Shown here in pieces: positions 42,549 to 53,278 of a stretch of 64,000 bases of DNA (its first letter is position 1; each line of letters opens with the position of its first letter). The notes below the pieces were generated by a model. It had not been told where the DNA came from. It ran no database searches and worked only from the letters and a program-made list of their open reading frames with translations. Location of the stretch: NCBI GenBank assembly GCA_946811695.1, contig OX328124.1, positions 92,778,176 through 92,842,175 of the forward strand. Direction: 5' to 3'. The DNA comes from Gonocerus acuteangulatus (Eukaryota > Arthropoda > Insecta > Hemiptera > Coreidae). The position numbers were made by a program, and so were the translations under genes.

Positions 42549-45093
42549 AATACACGACTCAGTACTGACTGACTACAAAGACATAGCAAATGTACTGGCC
42601 AAACATTATAGTGACATATCGAAATCTCCTGACAATATTAATCCAGTACCCTACCCATCTATCAATTTACCTTTACGGACTATACCACAAGGACATAATA
42701 AGCTAGACGAACCATTTACACTCGACGAACTACATTACGCACTATCATCTACTAAAGACAGCTCACCAGGACCTGATTGCATTACATATTCCATGATCAA
42801 ACATCTCCCCAGCGTCTGCCTTTCTCAACTTCTACGGATAATAAACTCGGTATATGACACCGGAAACTTTCCTGAATCTTGGACTAATAGCATAGTGATT
42901 CCTATACTGAAACCAAATAAAGATAAATCTGATGTAGCAAGTTATCGACCAGTCTCTCTCACCAGCTGTGTCTGCAAATTAGCTGAAAAAATGCTGAACA
43001 AAAGGCTAGTGTGGCTACTGGAATATGAAAACCGACTTTCATCATTTCAATGTGGCTTCAGGCAGAGACACTCAACGTTAGACCACATAGTCCGATTTGA
43101 ATCGTCTATTATAGATGCCTTCCTCGTCAAAAAATCCACACTAGCTGTATCGTTTGATATAAATAAAGCATTTGACACGGTCTGGCAGGGGACGATTGTT
43201 TCTAGGCTTACTGAATGGGGTGTTGGACAAAAAGCTATTAATTTTGTAATAGGTTTTCTTTCTAACAGAACATTCAGAGTTAGAAATGGTAACTGCTTTT
43301 CAGATGTCTTTAAACAAGAAACTGGAGTCCCTCAAGGGGGCGTACTAAGTACAACGCTGTTTTTGATTGCAATGGACACTGTTCGAGATTTCATCCCACC
43401 AAGCGTTCAGTACTGCCTATACGTCGATGACCTACTAATATTCTATTCATCAGTGAGCATACATGAAGCTCAAACCAAAATACAGGAAACAATACACTCA
43501 CTGGAACATTGGACAGAAACTACAGGACTTAAATTTTCCTCACATAAGACTAAATCAATCCTCTTTACCAAGAAAAGACAAAACACGAACTATCAACTAC
43601 TTCTTCACAATACACCAGTTTCACAATCCAACATCATAAAATTCCTAGGACTCCACTTCGACAGACGACTCACATGGGTGCCCCATCTCAAGGAACTTGT
43701 TAAAAGATGTAAAAAATCATTGCATCTTTTGAGAATTCTAAGTAATACAAAATGGGGCGCTGATAGGAAAGTAATGCTAACTGTCTATCGGAGTTTCACC
43801 AGGTCACTACTGGACTATGGATGTGTAGCATACTCGTCTGCCAAGCCCAGTACACTGAACATACTCAATCCCATACATAATACAGGACTTCGGTTGGCAC
43901 TAGGTGCGTTCAGGTCAAGTCCTGTAAATAGCTTGCATGCTGAAGCAAATGAAGCTCCACTGACTATCAGGAGAGCAATATTATCAGTGGAGTACTTTCA
44001 TAAAGTTCAAGGCTTGTCATGTGTTCGTAATCTTGGAGAAGCAACTAATACAGAATTGTACGAACACAGAAGAAAACATGCTCGGCCCTTTTCCATGAGA
44101 ATCAATGAAATAAATGAGTTGTTCGGATGTTTACACTTGGACAGTAAACCTGACAGACTGATATCAATACCACCTTGGACTATACAAAACTTTGACATTA
44201 ACTTAACATTCACAACTCACAAAAAAACAGATCCATCAGCGACTCTCTTCTACAGTAATTACTTCAAACAAATTCTAACAAAACACGCAGGCTCTCTCAA
44301 AATATACACAGATGGATCAAAAACAGAAAATGGCGTAGGAGCTGCAGTGGTTATTGAAGGCAACTCATTTTCTCAAAAACTGCCTCCAACCTGTAGCATA
44401 TATGAAGCTGAATTGCATGCCATACTCCTTGCTATAAAGAATATTCCATCGACACTACATTCACACATAATCTTATTCACAGACTCTCTGAGTTCACTCC
44501 AGTCACTACAAAACATGTACCCGTTACACCCTACTTGCACTGAAATCAAAGAACACATTCATTACTTAAACTCACTTGGAAAACATATATCTTTATGGTG
44601 GCTGCCAGGACATGAAAACCTTGGACTGAGTACGACTGCTGACTTACAAGCCAAACTTGCTACTGAGAAAGACGCCTACCCACATTACGAACTGTGCATC
44701 AAAGATGTTACTAGAACGCATCGAAATACCATACAAGAAAAATTGCAACTAGAATGGATTAATCTGACGGACAACAAACTAAGACAAATCAAACATACAC
44801 TTACTGACTGGCCAAGCGCATACAGAAATTCCCGGCGAGAGGAAATAGTTCTTGCAAGACTGCGAATAGGCCACACACGCATTACTCACGAATACCTGAT
44901 GACTAATACTGATAGACCCACATGCCAGATCTGCAATTCACAACTAACAGTCAAACATATACTAACAGACTGCCAACTTATAGCGAACTTAGACATACCT
45001 CGGGACATTACTGACCTACTTACTGACAGCAGTCACCATATTGACAACATTATAACACACTTGAAAAATATTAACATATACGACAAAATATGA
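42523..45093 (+). CDS. LINE ORF2, part 2: reverse transcriptase and RNase H
   Basis: Open from the A-run to TGA; the first ATG is 42793, and the following positions count from it. Reverse transcriptase motifs: SYRPVSLTS (about 50-58), SFDINKAFDTV (D122), TGVPQGGVLS (177-186), YVDD (210-213), GLKFS..KTK (245-254) and KFLGLHFD (283-290). RNase H: YTDGSK (D507), YEAELHA (E540), FTDSLSS (D564), LPGHEN (H607) and D617. The C-terminus has a CX2CX7HX4C zinc motif (C711, C714, H722, C727). All catalytic residues are present, so this half looks functional apart from its separation from the endonuclease by a one-base shift. It copies the element RNA at the nicked target. Confidence 0.92.
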   Translation, partial: YRTPVCGLKIHDSVLTDYKDIANVLAKHYSDISKSPDNINPVPYPSINLPLRTIPQGHNKLDEPFTLDELHYALSSTKDSSPGPDCITYSMIKHLPSVCLSQLLRIINSVYDTGNFPESWTNSIVIPILKPNKDKSDVASYRPVSLTSCVCKLAEKMLNKRLVWLLEYENRLSSFQCGFRQRHSTLDHIVRFESSIIDAFLVKKSTLAVSFDINKAFDTVWQGTIVSRLTEWGVGQKAINFVIGFLSNRTFRVRNGNCFSDVFKQETGVPQGGVLSTTLFLIAMDTVRDFIPPSVQYCLYVDDLLIFYSSVSIHEAQTKIQETIHSLEHWTETTGLKFSSHKTKSILFTKKRQNTNYQLLLHNTPVSQSNIIKFLGLHFDRRLTWVPHLKELVKRCKKSLHLLRILSNTKWGADRKVMLTVYRSFTRSLLDYGCVAYSSAKPSTLNILNPIHNTGLRLALGAFRSSPVNSLHAEANEAPLTIRRAILSVEYFHKVQGLSCVRNLGEATNTELYEHRRKHARPFSMRINEINELFGCLHLDSKPDRLISIPPWTIQNFDINLTFTTHKKTDPSATLFYSNYFKQILTKHAGSLKIYTDGSKTENGVGAAVVIEGNSFSQKLPPTCSIYEAELHAILLAIKNIPSTLHSHIILFTDSLSSLQSLQNMYPLHPTCTEIKEHIHYLNSLGKHISLWWLPGHENLGLSTTADLQAKLATEKDAYPHYELCIKDVTRTHRNTIQEKLQLEWINLTDNKLRQIKHTLTDWPSAYRNSRREEIVLARLRIGHTRITHEYLMTNTDRPTCQICNSQLTVKHILTDCQLIANLDIPRDITDLLTDSSHHIDNIITHLKNINIYDKI

Positions 45094-45667
45094 ATACATT
45101 CACAACGTACAGAATTTTAGATTAGTTTATTTAATGTTTAATTTATTTCTTGTGTTTTTTATAGATTCTTTGTTTTCTTTAATTTTATTTATTAATTTAT
45201 TTATTTTTTTACCTATTTTTTATGTTAATATATTTTACTTAGATAGGTGATTTACTAACTTGGTGTTGGAGGTATCACTGTGAGCAGCACTTAGGTGCAA
45301 AAGGACCATTCGATGCAACTCACTAATGATGTGAAGTATCGTAAAAATAAAATAATAATAATAATAATATCAGTAAAATGGTTATTTTAGTAGAACAAGA
45401 TAAGGAAATATTGTTGTTTGAAAAAGAGCTTTCGGAGCGGAATTCGTTGATGCTGTGCAAGTATTTTCTACTTCTTCTTCTACTTTTTCTTGCTGTTCGT
45501 TTCTTTCATATAACCGCTTATTTTTATGTAATAACGTCTTCTTAGAGCGCACATTGGGAAGCCGGAAAGAGTAATTTCCGCTTAGGATACTGTTTCCGGT
45601 GCTTTGCCGACAATCTTGCTTTTCTTTGAGATTTCTTTAGAATAGTAGTTTATATGTTAAACAAAAT

Positions 45668-45760
45668 AATAACTCTTTCTATTCCAAGCTATCCAAATGA
45701 CACTAGGTATAAGAATGGAAACTCGCTGAGATGGCGCAGTTCCTGCAAGTAGGACGAATA
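45668..45760 (-). repeat. Repeat X-type terminus, minus strand
   Basis: The minus strand reads GTCCTACTTGCAGGAACTGC, then GCCATCTCAGCG and TTTCCATTCTTATACCTAGT, matching the start of repeat X copy 3 (GTCCGACTCGCAGGAAGTGC, 51439 onward) over about 80 bp. Confidence 0.6.
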
Positions 45761-45957
45761 GGAATATGGGGGGAATTGGGGTATGTTATGTATTTGCATT
45801 ACATACAAATGTGTCAATAGTAAGTGTCCAATTCTAAGCCTGGTTATGTAAACTTGGTCTGTTCTGTTTAAAGACAAATTATCATGATCACCTTGATTGT
45901 GTTTTTCATTGCTCTTAATGTTTTGCCTTTTTCGATACTAGTGCTTTAACTAATCAT

Positions 45958-45965
45958 TTGATATC
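45958..45965. repeat. 8-bp target-site duplication, left (TTGATATC)
   Basis: Exactly repeated at 46747-46754. Confidence 0.85.
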
Positions 45966-46746
45966 GGGTCTTTTTGCGAAGACCACATCCAGTTACTTTC
46001 GAAGTAGCAGTAGTAATTGTATCAGTTTTCAGCGCATGCGCATAACTCCTTTGCCTTCGTATTGGAGGATTCCGATGACCAATTGCATTGGTTATTGTTG
46101 GGAGTAAAGTAACCTTCAACAGTGAATTAGCTTTTGTTTATGAAAAAGCTCTGCTTATGTTAGTGAGAAAAAATGAGTCTTTTACAATTAGTTCGCGATG
46201 TTCCTGACAAAGAAAAAGGGATTGGTTTCTTACTCAGAAAAACTAATGGAATCTTATTAATTTTAGCGTGTTGGATAGACTAGAGTCGCTAGAATTAATA
46301 TAATTCTATTAATTGCGAGTTGGATTGACTAGAGTTTTGATATCTTCTTGAACGAGCGGAAACGCATAGCAAGTATGCTCATAATGCTAAATAAATGTAA
46401 AATATCCAAAAAGAAAGAGAGAGAGAAAAGGAATAAAATATGTGTGTTTACAAATATCATCGTTTATGTTATCCTTCATAACCTGCAAAACAGTCGACTT
46501 TAATGCTTAATAACTTTTTTCATAGTTGAGAGAATTGATTTTGATCATATTAACCTTTTTATTAATAAATATTGCTTTTCATTATGTAATATGGATTATA
46601 ACCGTAGATAACAAGTCAAGTGGTAGTAGATAACCAGCAAAGAACCTATTAGCTAATCAGTAAGCTTATCAGCGAGTACGAGTAACTGTTATAAATCACT
46701 AGTGCTACTTCAAAAGTAACTGGATTTGGTCTTCGCAAAAAGACCC
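45966..46746. mobile_element. TIR element with perfect 8-bp target duplication
   Basis: Inverted ends of about 50-70 bp start GGGTCTTTTTGCGAAGACCA and continue ATCCAGTTACTTT.GAAGTAGCA. They are flanked by TTGATATC on both sides. Each end contains a small hairpin of its own (GGTCTT...AAGACC). The 781 bp encode no transposase. A central near-palindrome (AATTAATATAATTCTATTAATT) is at 46293-46314. An 8-bp duplication fits hAT or Merlin, and the GGG start is unlike canonical hAT ends. Confidence 0.8.
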
Positions 46747-46754
46747 TTGATATC
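46747..46754. repeat. 8-bp target-site duplication, right (TTGATATC)
   Basis: Identical to 45958-45965. Confidence 0.85.
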
Positions 46755-48985
46755 CTTACAAATTATAAATACCCCATTAAATTAACCTTTTACCAACACC
46801 TGTTGTTTCAACGCTAAAACATTCAGCACATTATATGGAAGTTATCAGCTAACTATTTGGTACACCTAGTTAGATATTTTAAGCTTGACTCCGATGAAAA
46901 TCCCTATGGGCAATTTATCATTTCTAATGATTTCACCAGATACAGTTTTAATTGTAAGCACCTGGCGATGCTCCATTTAAATGGGTAAACCATGTAGAGC
47001 TACAATAAACATTTTAAAGCAGATTTAATTTTTTTTTTAGCTGTTGACCTTCAACCTTATTTGGATGATTTGAGTGATATCTTGTGTCGCAATATACACC
47101 ATATTAATTTCTCTTGAATTCTGGCGGGTGCTATAAAAGTATACATTTAATTAATTTCAAGGTTCTTATAACAAAGGATAGAATTGAAAATAAATAAATA
47201 AATAAAAACAGAATAGAAATAGAGCGGACGCTGGGAATATGTCATCTATATTACAAACATTGGGGTGTTGCTATTGCTTTGTAAGGGTATAATTCTGGCA
47301 GAATTCCCTCTTCTCTTTTATTATTGAGCTAGCATTCAAGCTGAGTTTTCAGAATTCATTGGTTTACTCATTTTTACCCGCCTGGCTGTATATTTTAAGT
47401 TTCTTTTTATTGCCTCTATGAATTCAATATTCCGCAGCAGCTGTTTTTTCGATCTTATGTACCTATATACTAAATTTACCTTACATAAATTTACATGCGT
47501 AGGGTTAAAATATATTACGTACTTTTTATGTTTAATTTTATTCTTTTGAAATTCAAACAAATTTAATTTCCTTATATTTTTGTTAAACAAATATTATTTC
47601 CAATCAAATCTAGATCACTCCAAAACGTATTGGACCTAAATTGGTATTTTGGGTCTATTAGGAATGAGATACCGACTTCAAAACATTTCGACCAAAATGT
47701 GATTCATTAAAAATATAAACATAACAATTCATTATCAGACAAAACATAAAAGTCTTAGAAATTGTCGGAAATCTTATTAACAAATTCGTTTAATTTACTA
47801 ATTAATATGCTGAATTGAAGTACTCCTGCAAAAGGGCAGCTGGAAAAGCTTTTCTTGAATATCATATTTTTTTTAATTACTTGTTTTATCTTTTACAATA
47901 TGAAGGACGGATGGAATTATTTTTCTCAGAAAATGTGTTAATTAACAAATAATTAAATAAAACACTTAGAGTTTCCACAAATTCCTGGATGGTGTTCTAT
48001 AATTTTGAACCATATATGTAGAATATATTCGTGTTACCATACGTTTTGACAACTTTATGATTTTTTTTCTCGATATTATTTATACTCAATTGAACCAATA
48101 TAATTCAAATTGGAATGGTTAAAAATAAGTAAATTATTTTTTGTTATGCAATATGTTATTTATTGTGAATTGAAGAAACTGACAAAAAGAAACATTAGTC
48201 GAAAAGAAAAAAGAAAAGAAAACTCAAATACTTAGAAATCCATAAAAAATACGTATGGATATAATTTATAATCATAATTCATATAAATTTATAGAAAATT
48301 TTTGGCATGAATACTCTTTCAAATAGATGAATTAAAGTCATCAATAACTCTTTATAATTATGCATACTTGTAGAATCAAGCTGGATTGTGTTTGCGAATA
48401 GAATTCATTATTTGGGGTTTGTCAGCCAAAGCTAAACAAAAAACTAATTATACGATAGTGTTTAAAATCAGTATCCTATGAAATTGTTGCTTCCACTGTT
48501 CGGAATTAAATAAAGGTGTCAGTTAATTGAAATGCAGCTTCCGTTTTCTGAAAAATTAAATTACCCGACTGGAACCAAATCCTAATTTACTAACGGAAAT
48601 TCCAAGCAGCAGATTTCGTTTGGAAGGATTTTGATTTAACTTATTATTCCTTCGAAATATTTAATGGATATCAATGCATAAAGGTTTTTTGCATTACAAT
48701 TAATAAATTTATAAGCGAAAAGTATATTTTGACGGAAGATGGGGCATTAGAAAGAGTAGAAGTACTAATTCCACTCTCCAATATAATAGCAATCAAATAA
48801 ATATAATAATGTGAACAGAAAACCAAAGTAAATAGTGAGAGAAAAATAAAATGAATCCAAAATAAAATGATCTTCATCTGGATCAGATTGTTTCCAATGA
48901 CCCATTTATAGGGAAAATAAATCTGGCAAATGGTTTAGTACATATTACAACGGTCAATAATATAGTTAAACCAAAATTTATGCAT
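46755..48985. other. Non-coding stretch
   Basis: AT-rich. No gene, RNA or element boundary is recognised over 2.2 kb. Confidence 0.45.
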
Positions 48986-48987
48986 TT

Positions 48988-49275
48988 TTATTCTGTCTCA
49001 TGATTCTGTGTATTTATATTTAATTCGTGAGTAAGTGTTTTTCTGTATTCGGTTGCGTCTCCTGCGTACCCTGCCACCTTAGACCAATCCTCTGTCGGCT
49101 TTAATGTTACTATCTTAGATTCGTCTATGTCGTTTCGAAGCCATTTACTCCTGAGTTCCTCCGGGATCGGACACCTCATCATAGAGCAAAGCTTCAAGCT
49201 TTTTGATTTCTTCCTTTCATCAAGTGAAGTCACCCTCGCAAAGAACTTCATTGGATATATTAGTTTTGGTATGAA
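48988..49275 (-). CDS. Unrecognised coding fragment
   Basis: A minus-strand frame of 87 codons from ATG 49251, open a little further upstream (FIPKLIYPMKFFARVTSLDE). It looks protein-like: balanced composition, charged and aromatic residues, few low-complexity runs, and local GC higher than the flanks. The text includes MMRCPIPEELRSKWLRND and DWSKVAGYAGDATEYRKTL. I do not recognise the family. It could be a retroelement gag/pol remnant or an exon. A hammerhead inverted repeat begins 80 bp beyond its 5' end. Confidence 0.3.
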   Translation of the reverse strand, partial: FIPKLIYPMKFFARVTSLDERKKSKSLKLCSMMRCPIPEELRSKWLRNDIDESKIVTLKPTEDWSKVAGYAGDATEYRKTLTHELNINTQNHETE

Positions 49276-49396
49276 GAATTGTATTTCTTAGTGAAGAGAT
49301 GGCCGACCGTTGGTATTGACGAAGTGTCAATAACCGGGATTCGGTCATTTGTTGAATAAAACTACATTTTATAACTAAAATGTGTATTATTTATTT

Positions 49397-49440
49397 GCCA
49401 GCGTTTCTGCTCGAATTACAAGCCATCTTCATGGCTATGG
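49397..49440 (-). ncRNA. Hammerhead relic, left arm
   Basis: The minus strand reads ATGAAGA (expected CTGAAGA), an extra T, stem II GGCTTG..CGAGC, GAAA intact, then CGCT in place of CGTT. The first core base and the base preceding the cleavage position are altered. Confidence 0.5.
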
Positions 49441-49469
49441 GAAGAGCTGTTCTCTCTCTCTCCTTCATA

Positions 49470-49508
49470 GCCCTGAAGGTGGCTTGTAATTCAAGCCTAA
49501 ACGTTGGC
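49470..49508 (+). ncRNA. Hammerhead relic, right arm
   Basis: GCC, then CTGAAGG (expected CTGAAGA, 49473-49479), an extra T, stem II GGCTTG/CAAGCC with loop TAATT, TAAA (expected GAAA), CGTT, then GGC. Stems I and II pair perfectly, but two core bases are changed, so it should be inactive. The one-base insertion after the core and the ACGT stem III match locus 1. Confidence 0.55.
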
Positions 49509-49689
49509 GAATATATTACACATTTTAGTTATAAAATGTAGTTTTATTTAAAAAATTACCAAACCCCGATCATCTACAACTTTTCGAATTGTATTTATAA
49601 ACGGCAATTTTAGTCGGAAGGGAAAGGATTAATGAGGAAAACAAAAATGATTTGGGACGAGGTCACTTCAAAATGAAATTTCAAAACTC

Positions 49690-49920
49690 TGGCACGCAGT
49701 AAGGATTTGATCTCCTAGTGTCGTCGTTCCAGGATTAGAATCGAGGTCCCATACCTTCCCTAGTCCTATCCAGGAACCAGAGCATTGAACTGATCACAGT
49801 ATCTCCCTAGTGGGACATATGACCAAGAATCAGATATTATATATCTATTCTCTATATTCTATATCTATTCTATATATTCTCTATATTATCCGCCCCACGT
49901 GGCCTGTTACGGGACAACAT
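49690..49920 (+). mobile_element. SINE-related relic, tail shared with 23168
   Basis: CTCCTAGTGTCGTCGTTCC and GTGGCCTGTTACGGGAC match the 3' module of the SINE at 23168-23410. An ATATCTATTCTCTATATTCT block is amplified in between. The tRNA-like head is not visible. Confidence 0.45.
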
Positions 49921-50459
49921 TTTTTTTTTTGATGTTTTGTTAATTCTTCTGTTAGTCGTTCTATTTAATTATAAATAATAATAATAAAAAAAACCTAGGT
50001 TCTATAGAATGCTCTAAATAAATAGAATAGAATAAGTCTAAAGTATACATGAAGTGTTATAGTGAGAGCCCTTATCGCTTATGTGTTCCAACAAAAGAAT
50101 TGTTTTAAATTCCAACGCCGTTTTGTGATAAAGATCCGATAATATCTCGACCGCAGTTTAAGACGTGCATGGAGTACCCACGGAATTCTACTCGTTACAC
50201 GAAGGAGAAGCAATTCAAGGAAAAGACTATTTCGCCGGCATCGTGTCGCTTCCATTCTCATTTTCATTTCTTGGGGCTTAAGCAAAACGACCAGCCTCAA
50301 GCTAACTGAAATTATCTTATTATATAAAGGGAGATATTTTTTTTATTCTTTTAATATTAACAATGTTGTGCACAGAGTTTTAACAATGGGTTTAAATTAA
50401 ATATTCTATAAATTGCCTTTTTTTTGTATTTTTATATATATGTATGTTATAAAATTATA
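49921..50459. other. Non-coding stretch
   Basis: No gene is recognised. A minus-strand frame at 50079-50300 lacks family features. Confidence 0.35.
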
Positions 50460-51210
50460 AATAACACATTGAAAACCAGTGGTACGATGTATGGTACAGG
50501 ACAAGAGACAACAAACTACGTGAAATTAAATCTACAATTACTAACTGGCCATCGAGCAACAGAAATACAAGAAGAGAAGAAGTAGTACTGACACGTTTAC
50601 GGATTGGACACACTAGACTCACACACTCATTCCTAATGACCAGAGAACAAGCACCGATTTGCCCAATATGTAACACCTTTTTAACGATTAAACACTTACT
50701 AACGGACTGTTTAAGACTTAACTCATTTCCCCTCCCAGCTATAAATCTAACAGAGTTGTTAGCAGAAGGAAGCCAATTTATAGATTTTGTTTTTAGATAC
50801 TTAAGGAAAATTGGACTATTTGAAGAAATATGATATATACGTATATGGTTTTCTATGTTTGTATACGAGCTTATCTGTTTGTGTATGTGTATATGTGTAT
50901 GTATATTTATTTTTCTGTTTACGACCTCCTATCATTAATAAATATGTACAAACTATGATTTGAAATTCATAAAGATCTAAGTCTATAATTGTATTTACAG
51001 ACTGCCCTATCTGCCTCTGTGTTGTTCGTACCTTTTTATAGTCACTGCAAATTGTATTAGTAATTTTTTTTATATTTTAATATTTTTTTAATTATTTCAT
51101 TTTCAAATTAACAATTGTTTACTATTGTTTCTTCTTATGTATGTATTTTAAGTGATGAATTGCCCTTGTCGCGGTCTCACTAATAAACAAATAAATAAAT
51201 AAATAAAATT
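50460..51210 (+). mobile_element. 5'-truncated I/jockey-type LINE, 3' end (second subfamily)
   Basis: The segment contains the last 118 codons of an ORF2, 0.37 kb of 3' untranslated sequence ending CGCGGTCTCACTAATAAA and an (AAAT)n tail. The C-terminal domain is clearly related to that at 44.8-45.1 kb but far from identical, so at least two subfamilies coexist. Confidence 0.85.
50477..50833 (+). CDS. LINE ORF2 C-terminal fragment with zinc motif
   Basis: The open frame carries WYDVWYRTRDNKLREIK, the RREEVVLTRLRIGHTRLTH motif and an intact CX2CX7HX4C zinc motif (CPICNTFLTIKHLLTDC), then a normal stop at 50831-50833. Upstream RNase H and reverse transcriptase are missing. The frame without lesions suggests a fairly recent dead-on-arrival copy. 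Confidence 0.85.
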   Translation, partial: QWYDVWYRTRDNKLREIKSTITNWPSSNRNTRREEVVLTRLRIGHTRLTHSFLMTREQAPICPICNTFLTIKHLLTDCLRLNSFPLPAINLTELLAEGSQFIDFVFRYLRKIGLFEEI

Positions 51211-51429
51211 ATAAATTATTTATTTATTTAAATGTTTACGTCCACTTATAAATAACACGAATTTTTAGGAGGATGCGTCCAGAGATTTAGGGCTAATGCA
51301 TTTTATTTTTCCAAATAGCACCCTCAACGTCGGTTATCCATAAATTGTAAATCCCCCCAAAAAGGTTATTAATCTCATCGATACCAGTCGAGTTCCTGCC
51401 CAAAGAATTTATGAATTCTCGCTCTATTT

Positions 51430-52440
51430 ATAAAAAAGTCCGACTCGCAGGAAGTGCGTCATCTTAGCGTGGTTCCATTCTTATCTGTAGTGCTATTAGT
51501 AAAGGAATAGTAGCTGTTATTGGTGGGGTCTGATCGTTCGGGAATAATATAAAATAAAATCTCGCAGAGAAAATAGATTTGAGGCGCCACAAAAGAAAAC
51601 TGACAGTATCATGGAGACTTCCCCCACCTTCTCAACGTTCGCTCTTGGACGCACTATAACAATGTTTCACATTTTCTTACCTTGTTTTAGTCAAATACTC
51701 GTTTTACTATTAAATGCAATTAAAATGGGAAACAACCAGTTAAAACGTTTCGTAAACAAATACATAAACCCGTTCAAAATAGAAAACTAACAATTACGAA
51801 TTTTGAAGTCCTTATTTCTCCGAGTAACATCGCCCCATCGAAAATTACATCAGAACTTTTTTTGTAGGGAATTATTGAGCTTTTAAATGGTTACCTTCCA
51901 CTTACCACGATTTCCCAACCGCATTGGAGATATTTTAGAACATATACGAAACTCCCAAAACATTTCATACCTGTTAATGAAATATTTTATTTCTAGTACT
52001 TCCTTAACTCCAAAAGGAACCAAAATTTACCTATCATAGATTAGATAAATATCAAACGTCTCGAACAAGTTCCAACTGAATTAATTGTTTCTGAGTACCC
52101 AAACTGAAAATGAGTTTGAAAAAGTAGGTGTTTCCTTGTTTCTCGAAAAAGGTTGCAGATATCGCTTGAAAAATGGTTTCGTTCGTTTTGAACCCTATAC
52201 AACGAGTACCTGCAAGCATATGAACTCGAAAACGTAAGCGTTACGATTTTTTTCGCGCGAATTTTGCTCCTAAAGCATCTTCCGGTGGACAGATTCTGCT
52301 GGTTAACGAACTTGATCCTTGGTATCTGTAACATGAAAATTTCGTGTCGGCGATTCCAGATTGCGTGATGAAGTCAACCGATTTAATAGGCGGGTTTTCT
52401 CCCTATGGAGGGAGGAACCACGATAAAACGTATTATAGTT
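51430..52440 (+). repeat. Repeat X, copy 3 (most complete)
   Basis: It runs from AAAAAAGTCCGACTCGCAGG to CCCTATGGAGGGAGGAAC without the (TA)n block present in copies 1 and 2. Landmarks in order: GCGTCATCTTAGCGTGGTTCC, CTCAACGTTCGCTCTTGGAC (51632), TTATTTCTCCGAGTAACATC (51810), AACGTAAGCGTTACG (52231-52245), GATTCTGCTGGTTAACGAAC (52290) and GATTGCGTGATGAAGTCAAC. It is non-coding, about 1.0 kb. Direct, not inverted, similarity between its two ends (GCAGGAAGTGCGTCAT and TTCCAGATTGCGTGAT) is notable. Confidence 0.7.
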
Positions 52441-53278
52441 AGTACAAACGAATGACTAGCCTGTAAAGTTGTTTCTCTCAGTCGATGGTTCGGAAAAATA
52501 TGAGCGTGACGGCATCTGTTCGGGGTTTCTTCTCATAGTGCGCCATTTTTTCAGAACTCTGTCTCGCCGAGTTGTCATGGTGACATTGCGTTCTGTCTAT
52601 CATCCTCCACTCCCGGCCTTTGTTTCTCTGGGTCATTTATTTCATGATTTTTTTTCCCGGAACTCAATTTTTTGCGAGTTCAACTTTCTCACTTCTTTGA
52701 CGGATGTGTAGCTGGTAATCTGATATTTATAATTAATTGGGTGTGATTCTCCGGTCAATCATGCCAAAGATTGATGATCGGGGTTTGATCTTGTCTGATC
52801 AAAGAAAAAATCTTGGATACATTAAGGGTAAAATAAGCCTTTTATTCAATATTTTGAAAATTTTTGGGTTTCCAGCAAGTACAAAAAAAGGCCTCAGGAG
52901 CAATATTAAATATGACCTTTGAAACAAGAAAAATACAAACATTCTAACTTCAACGCATGCAATTCTGATAACTACAATGGACAAACTTAAACTTTAATTT
53001 ACAACAATAATAGAATAATATAGGAAAGTATTAAAAAATAATATAAAAAAAGATGTAGCCAATAAGCTAAAAAAACACAAAGATACAAGATTGAGATATT
53101 AGATTAAAAAAAAAAATGTATTTTTGACAAGATTTGCTGATGCTTATGTATAAAACGCTGATAAAAAACTATATGAATTTTCTATTATGTTTATATTTAT
53201 ATAATGCTTTTTTTATTTTAAAATTTACAAATTTCATTAGATTAGATAACAATTTTATTTATTTAAGCGTTATATTGT
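52441..53278. other. Non-coding stretch
   Basis: No gene is recognised. Confidence 0.4.

Larger units (their letters stand above)
39640..45370 (+). mobile_element. Near-complete I/jockey-type non-LTR retrotransposon
   Basis: About 5.7 kb with ORF1 (gag-like, three zinc knuckles), a 0.5-kb spacer, ORF2 (endonuclease, reverse transcriptase, RNase H, C-terminal zinc motif), a 3' untranslated region from 45094 and an (AAT)n tail at about 45346-45370. RNase H in ORF2 points to the I-group side of the jockey superfamily. TCAGTAA occurs at 39630-39636 and again just after the tail, a possible target duplication that would put the 5' end near 39640, but this is weak. The only clear disabling lesion is one extra A near 42511-42521, so the copy is young. 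Confidence 0.9.
49355..49548. repeat. Inverted repeat with hammerhead relics (locus 3)
   Basis: The arms run about 49355-49443 and 49463-49548. Outer ends are AATAAAACTACATTTTATAA and its complement. Inner parts contain GAATTACAAGCCA against TGGCTTGTAATTC. A CT-rich spacer of about 20 bp separates them. Both arms hold a hammerhead-like core with GGCTTG/CAAGCC stem II and a GCC/GGC stem I, each with substitutions (see the two entries that follow). Confidence 0.85.
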
